Shown here: positions 60,594 through 64,000 of the stretch, one piece after another
How the letters are laid out: every line of letters starts with the position of its first letter
Numbering within the stretch: the stretch's first letter is position 1
From: Blautia luti
GTDB lineage: Bacteria; Bacillota; Clostridia; Lachnospirales; Lachnospiraceae
Length of the DNA stretch: 64,000 nt
Direction: 5' to 3'
Assembly: GCF_033096465.1 (NCBI RefSeq)
Contig: NZ_AP028156.1
Location: 2,312,501-2,376,500, forward strand
Made by a program: the position numbers and the translations under genes
The notes under the pieces: model-generated
Seen by the model: the letters and a program-made list of their open reading frames with translations, nothing else
Told to the model about the DNA's origin: nothing
Database searches by the model: none

Positions 60594-61172
60594 TTATCGC
60601 GTTGTTTTTTCATCTTTATGAACAACTCTCTGGAATGCAAGGAAAACCTGCATATCAAAGTTTTTCACTTCATCGATCATCAGTTCCATCACTGTGGAAA
60701 TGTCAAATCCCTTCCTGTATGGCCGGTCTGAGATCAGTGCTGCATACACATCACAGACCCTCAAAATCCGCGCCCCGATAGGAATCTCTTCCCCTACCTT
60801 ATTGGACGGATATCCACTGCCATCATAATTCTCATGATGGTACAGAATACTCTCCAGCACGAAATCCGAATATCCCTGATCTTTCAGTTCTTCATATCCC
60901 AATGTAGAATGCATACGGACATATTTCAATTCCTCGATCACCAGCGGATCCTGCTCCTGCCCGTTGATATAGCTTGTCAGTTTCAGTTTTCCAATATCAT
61001 GAAGCATTCCGGCAATAGCCAGATCATAACACTGTTTATGGGGAAGTCCCAGTTCTTCTGCTACTGCATAGGCCAGATTACTTACCAGCATTCCGTGATG
61101 TAATTCTGATGACAGGTCAAACTCCAGAATTCTCTGCTGAGAACCGGCTGCTGTCTTTTGTACTGTACTCAA
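60594..61172 (-). CDS. HD-GYP-like phosphohydrolase domain protein
   Basis: 192 residues forming little more than one HD-GYP domain: His in SELHHGMLVSNLA, AGMLHDIGKLKL with the HD pair, YHHENYDGSGYP with the GYP-type motif, and CDVYAALISDRPYRKG. Full HD-GYP enzymes hydrolyse cyclic di-GMP; the motif HENYDGSGYP is close to the HHExxDGxGYP consensus, so this activity is possible, but there is no sensor domain attached. The TTG start at 61172 follows GGGAGGG with 7-base spacing. It is placed between hemZ and hisS in the operon. Confidence 0.84.
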   Translation of the reverse strand: MSTVQKTAAGSQQRILEFDLSSELHHGMLVSNLAYAVAEELGLPHKQCYDLAIAGMLHDIGKLKLTSYINGQEQDPLVIEELKYVRMHSTLGYEELKDQGYSDFVLESILYHHENYDGSGYPSNKVGEEIPIGARILRVCDVYAALISDRPYRKGFDISTVMELMIDEVKNFDMQVFLAFQRVVHKDEKTTR

Positions 61173-61189
61173 AGCATTCCCTCCCGGTT

Positions 61190-62668
61190 TTACAGCCAGG
61201 TACTGATCGCTGTCTGTTTTCTCTGGATCATTTCATCTATACGTGAAATGTAATTGGAAACATCTTTCACATTTTCTACCCGTTCAATTCTGTTTCCGTG
61301 GTCAAAGACCAGTTTGGAAGAACCGCCTGCGCCTAATGCGATGATCGGCTGTTTTTCCTCCATAATCAGTATATTGTAAATTCCGGCTTTGTCAACCTTT
61401 GCATAGCCAACATTTTCGAAATTTCCCTTCATATTCTTCTGTCTGTACAGATAATATGGTCCCATTCCCATCTCATAGGCAGTTTTCATGGTAAGATCCA
61501 TGATTTCCTGATTATTTTCAAAAGACATTTCCTGATATTTTTCTTTAAAAATGTTCAGTCTTGCTGCTCTTTTCACAGCCAGAGAATGAACCGTCATACT
61601 GTCAGGAGCCAGTTCCCGTACCTGTTCCAGGGTACGCCCAACCATGGAAATATCCTCCCCTGGAAGCCCTACGATCAGATCCATATTGATATTATCATAT
61701 CCCAGCTCCCTGGCCAGATAGAAAGCTTCTTTTGTCTGGGCAACGGTATGTCTGCGGCCGATAATATCCAGAGTTTCCTGATTCATAGTCTGTGGATTTA
61801 CAGAAATTCTGGTAACCGGATACTCCTGGATCGCCTGCAGTTTCTCCCTGGTAATACTGTCCGGTCTGCCTGCCTCTATAGTAAATTCAGCAAGTCCCTC
61901 ATAACCGAAAGACTCTCCAACTGTATCAAGAAGTTTCCTGATCTGATGAGGAAGCAATGTGGTAGGTGTACCGCCGCCTATATAAATAGTATCCAGTTTC
62001 CTGCCTTTCATCATCCGGGCAGTTTCCCTTACCTCCCTGCAAAGTGATTCCACATATTCATCCGTCCTCTTCTCCCATACTTTCAGCGGATAGGAACTGA
62101 AAGAACAGTAAAGACAGATGCTCGGGCAAAACGGAATCCCGATATACAGGCTGTACCCATTCTCATAATCAATGTCCTTAAGGATCTCTCTTTCTCTGTT
62201 TGCAATGGTAATGGCAAGGGCAGTTTTCTGCGGGCTGACCAGATATTTCTCTCGCATTTCCTGTGCAGCCTCTGTATTCTTCATCCCTGACTCGATCATT
62301 CCCATGGCCAGTTTGGCAGGGCGGATCCCTGTAAGGTTTCCCCACGGAAGTGTTCTTCCGGTCAGTTTCACCAACAGCTGATACAGGGCATATTTGATGC
62401 TGTCCTTATTTTCTTTTCTTAATTTATGAGAATCTCTAATCTTCTCATCCCTGATCACAGCGGCACTTATCACGCCCTTGTTTTCGTCCCGTTCATATCT
62501 GATCAGGTAACTGTCATTATCCCGTTCCACACGGAAGCGGAGGTCATACTCTGCTTCCTCATCTTCGTAAAGAGTATGTATCTCCGCTTCGGGATAAAAT
62601 GCTTTGATCAGTTCATAAACATCATGTTCAAATTCTCTGTTCTCAAACAGAATGCCTATTTTATACAA
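61190..62668 (-). CDS. hemZ: Coproporphyrinogen III dehydrogenase-like radical SAM protein HemZ
   Basis: 492 residues. The radical SAM cluster motif CPSICLYCSF (CxxxCxxC) lies near residue 185, and GGGTPTTL and NPQTMNQETLDIIGRRHT follow as in the HemN/HemZ family. Start: I choose TTG 62668 (then YKIGILFENREFE) because AGAGG is 10 bases upstream and it overlaps the preceding stop by 8 bases; ATG 62689 seven codons earlier has no ribosome site. In clostridia the gene is conserved next to relA and hisS although haem synthesis is often lacking, so the substrate is uncertain. Confidence 0.87.
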   Translation of the reverse strand: MYKIGILFENREFEHDVYELIKAFYPEAEIHTLYEDEEAEYDLRFRVERDNDSYLIRYERDENKGVISAAVIRDEKIRDSHKLRKENKDSIKYALYQLLVKLTGRTLPWGNLTGIRPAKLAMGMIESGMKNTEAAQEMREKYLVSPQKTALAITIANREREILKDIDYENGYSLYIGIPFCPSICLYCSFSSYPLKVWEKRTDEYVESLCREVRETARMMKGRKLDTIYIGGGTPTTLLPHQIRKLLDTVGESFGYEGLAEFTIEAGRPDSITREKLQAIQEYPVTRISVNPQTMNQETLDIIGRRHTVAQTKEAFYLARELGYDNINMDLIVGLPGEDISMVGRTLEQVRELAPDSMTVHSLAVKRAARLNIFKEKYQEMSFENNQEIMDLTMKTAYEMGMGPYYLYRQKNMKGNFENVGYAKVDKAGIYNILIMEEKQPIIALGAGGSSKLVFDHGNRIERVENVKDVSNYISRIDEMIQRKQTAISTWL

Positions 62669-63290
62669 ATGGATTATACCTCTTTTCATAACCAATGGTG
62701 GTAGATGCATCATGTCCCGGGAATACTTCTGTCTCCTCAGGCAGGGAATCCACCAGTTTATGCAGACTTCTGACAATGTCTGCGGTACTTCCTCCCGGGA
62801 AGTCTGTTCTTCCTACAGAGCCGTAGAAAACTGTATCTCCACTGAAAAGTACATCTTCCTCTTCTATATAATAACAGCAGCTTCCTTTCGTATGTCCCGG
62901 TGTATGGATTATCTGAATTGTAAATCCAGCCACCTGGAAAACTTCCAGATCATTCAGCAGTACATCCGGTATGATAGAACAGTTTTTGCCATAGTGTGCT
63001 GTCATGTTCACAGAAGGTTCACGAAGCATCTCTTCCTCCTGACGACAGGCATAGATCGGAATATTGTATTTTTCTTTCACTGCCTGTGCCGCCATAATAT
63101 GATCAAAATGTCCATGTGTCAGCAGGATCGCTGCGGGCTTTCCACCCATCTGTATCACTTTCTCATAAATTTTCTCCGGGAAATCAGCCGGATCTATCAC
63201 AATCATTTCACCTGTAGTTTTATTCTTCAGAAAATAACAGTTTGTATATACAGGACCCAGGATGCATTTCTGCAGTTCTAAATTCTTCAT
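62661..63290 (-). CDS. MBL-fold metallo-hydrolase (glyoxalase II-like)
   Basis: 209 residues. The metal-binding motif LLTHGHFDHIMAA (HxHxDH), a further His in IIHTPGHTKGS, Asp in LFSGDTVFYGSVGRTDF and the last His in VFPGHDAS are all in place. Members of this branch hydrolyse thioesters such as S-lactoylglutathione or act on related substrates; a cell without glutathione probably uses it differently. It lies between relA (35 bases upstream) and hemZ (8-base overlap). Confidence 0.92.
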   Translation of the reverse strand: MKNLELQKCILGPVYTNCYFLKNKTTGEMIVIDPADFPEKIYEKVIQMGGKPAAILLTHGHFDHIMAAQAVKEKYNIPIYACRQEEEMLREPSVNMTAHYGKNCSIIPDVLLNDLEVFQVAGFTIQIIHTPGHTKGSCCYYIEEEDVLFSGDTVFYGSVGRTDFPGGSTADIVRSLHKLVDSLPEETEVFPGHDASTTIGYEKRYNPFV

Positions 63291-63325
63291 AGAAATTCCT
63301 TTCTTTTATACCTTGCGGATTCTTA

Positions 63326-64000
63326 TCAGCCGGTAGTTCTCTCTACATCAATAATACTGTCTACCTGACGTATCTTTTCGATCAGAGATCTTAATTCCTC
63401 TTTGCTTCCGATTTCAAAGCTCATGGAGATCGTCGCCTTTTCCTGTTTATTCGTACGGCTGTTAATACTTCTCAGATCTATCTTACGTTCTGTAAAGATC
63501 TTGGACAGGTCCACAAGAAGACCTGTTCTGTTGTTGGCATAAACCTGGATCTCCGCCATGTATTTCTCAGCCTGTTTCGTATCCGGCTGCTGCCATTCCG
63601 CCTCGATCAGACGTGTACGATCCATCTCTGACATATTCAGCACATTGATACAGTCTGTACGGTGAATAGTAATTCCACGTCCTCTGGTAACAAATCCCAC
63701 AATCTCATCCCCTGGAATAGGATTACAGCACTTGGAGAAACGTACTGCCACATCATGGATTCCTTTTACCACAATGCCGCTTTTGTTCTTCGTAATATGA
63801 AGTTTCTCCTGGGTCTCCCCTGCCGCTTCCAGAACCTGCTCATCTGTGAGGTTCTTTTTGTTTTCTTTATCATAGGCTTCAACCAGCTTATTGAAGACCT
63901 GTCCCTCTTTCAGACCACCATGACCGATAGCAGCCAGAACAGATTCCCAGTCACGGAAACCATATTTATGCATAACAGCATCCTGATACTGAGGTTTCGT
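63326..64000 (-). CDS. relA: Bifunctional (p)ppGpp synthetase/hydrolase RelA, C-terminal part (cut by window edge)
   Basis: About 225 C-terminal residues are visible. They contain the regulatory region RFSKCCNPIPGDEIVGFVTR then GRGITIHRTDCINV (RIS/zinc-finger domain) and the ACT domain (AEIQVYANNRTGLLVDLSKI onward), ending DSIIDVERTTG. The frame continues through the window edge. These domains sense ribosome state and branched-chain amino acids; the hydrolase and synthetase domains lie outside. It is upstream in the operon that continues to aspS. Confidence 0.94.
   Translation of the reverse strand, partial: TKPQYQDAVMHKYGFRDWESVLAAIGHGGLKEGQVFNKLVEAYDKENKKNLTDEQVLEAAGETQEKLHITKNKSGIVVKGIHDVAVRFSKCCNPIPGDEIVGFVTRGRGITIHRTDCINVLNMSEMDRTRLIEAEWQQPDTKQAEKYMAEIQVYANNRTGLLVDLSKIFTERKIDLRSINSRTNKQEKATISMSFEIGSKEELRSLIEKIRQVDSIIDVERTTG

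Overview
The window looks like chromosome of an anaerobic gut Firmicute of the Lachnospiraceae, probably Blautia-like. The supporting signs are strong AGGAGG-type ribosome binding sites, a low-GC base composition, the order relA - metallo-hydrolase - hemZ - HD protein - hisS - aspS, a DUF3793 gene, 2-hydroxyacyl-CoA dehydratase genes with an activase, and many ABC exporters. This assignment comes from gene content and was not computed. Both window ends cut genes: DUF3793 on the left and relA on the right.

Layout. 0-5 kb: DUF3793 fragment and the sbcDC DNA-end nuclease operon. 5-9.5 kb: a fructose operon transcribed fruK-fruA-ptsH-fruR from one clear promoter; its HPr has the catalytic His15 but lacks the usual Ser46. 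9.6-11.5 kb: a sodium:alanine/glycine symporter behind a tandem glycine riboswitch. 11.5-14.5 kb: a 2-hydroxyacyl-CoA dehydratase pair whose second gene is fused to its activase. 14.7-18.5 kb: a heterodimeric ABC exporter with one degenerate ATPase site, preceded by a structured leader. 18.6-24.5 kb: aminopeptidase P, larE, a methyltransferase, a transglutaminase-like protein, a ketopantoate-reductase-like protein and two decayed genes.

24.6-34 kb is an accessory island: a graveyard of conjugative or mobilizable element pieces (oriT-like hairpin, truncated mobC, frameshifted relaxase, replication-protein fragment, pcfB, DUF6075), with a secreted serpin, a lone IS200/IS605 tnpB with its probable omega RNA, and an IS66 element. 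It ends at the terminator of tsf.

34-44.5 kb: rpsB-tsf, an RsuA-family pseudouridine synthase, a YtrA-type GntR/ABC operon, a CPBP protease, a HAD phosphatase, and a membrane Ser/Thr kinase overlapping a gene for a secreted Asn/Gln-rich protein. 44.7-49.2 kb: argS, degV, ptsI. 49.5-55.2 kb: a MacB-like efflux operon with two different HlyD-type adaptors, next to the tail of a lost histidine kinase. 55.4-64 kb: a lipoprotein-sized exported protein of unknown function, a TSUP transporter, and the translation/stringent-response cluster ending in relA.

The most interesting points are the serpin with a predicted Met-Ser reactive bond, the unexplained RNA structure before the ABC exporter, the HPr without Ser46, the kinase/Asn-rich protein pair, and the two-adaptor efflux operon. 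I found no CRISPR array, rRNA or tRNA gene.
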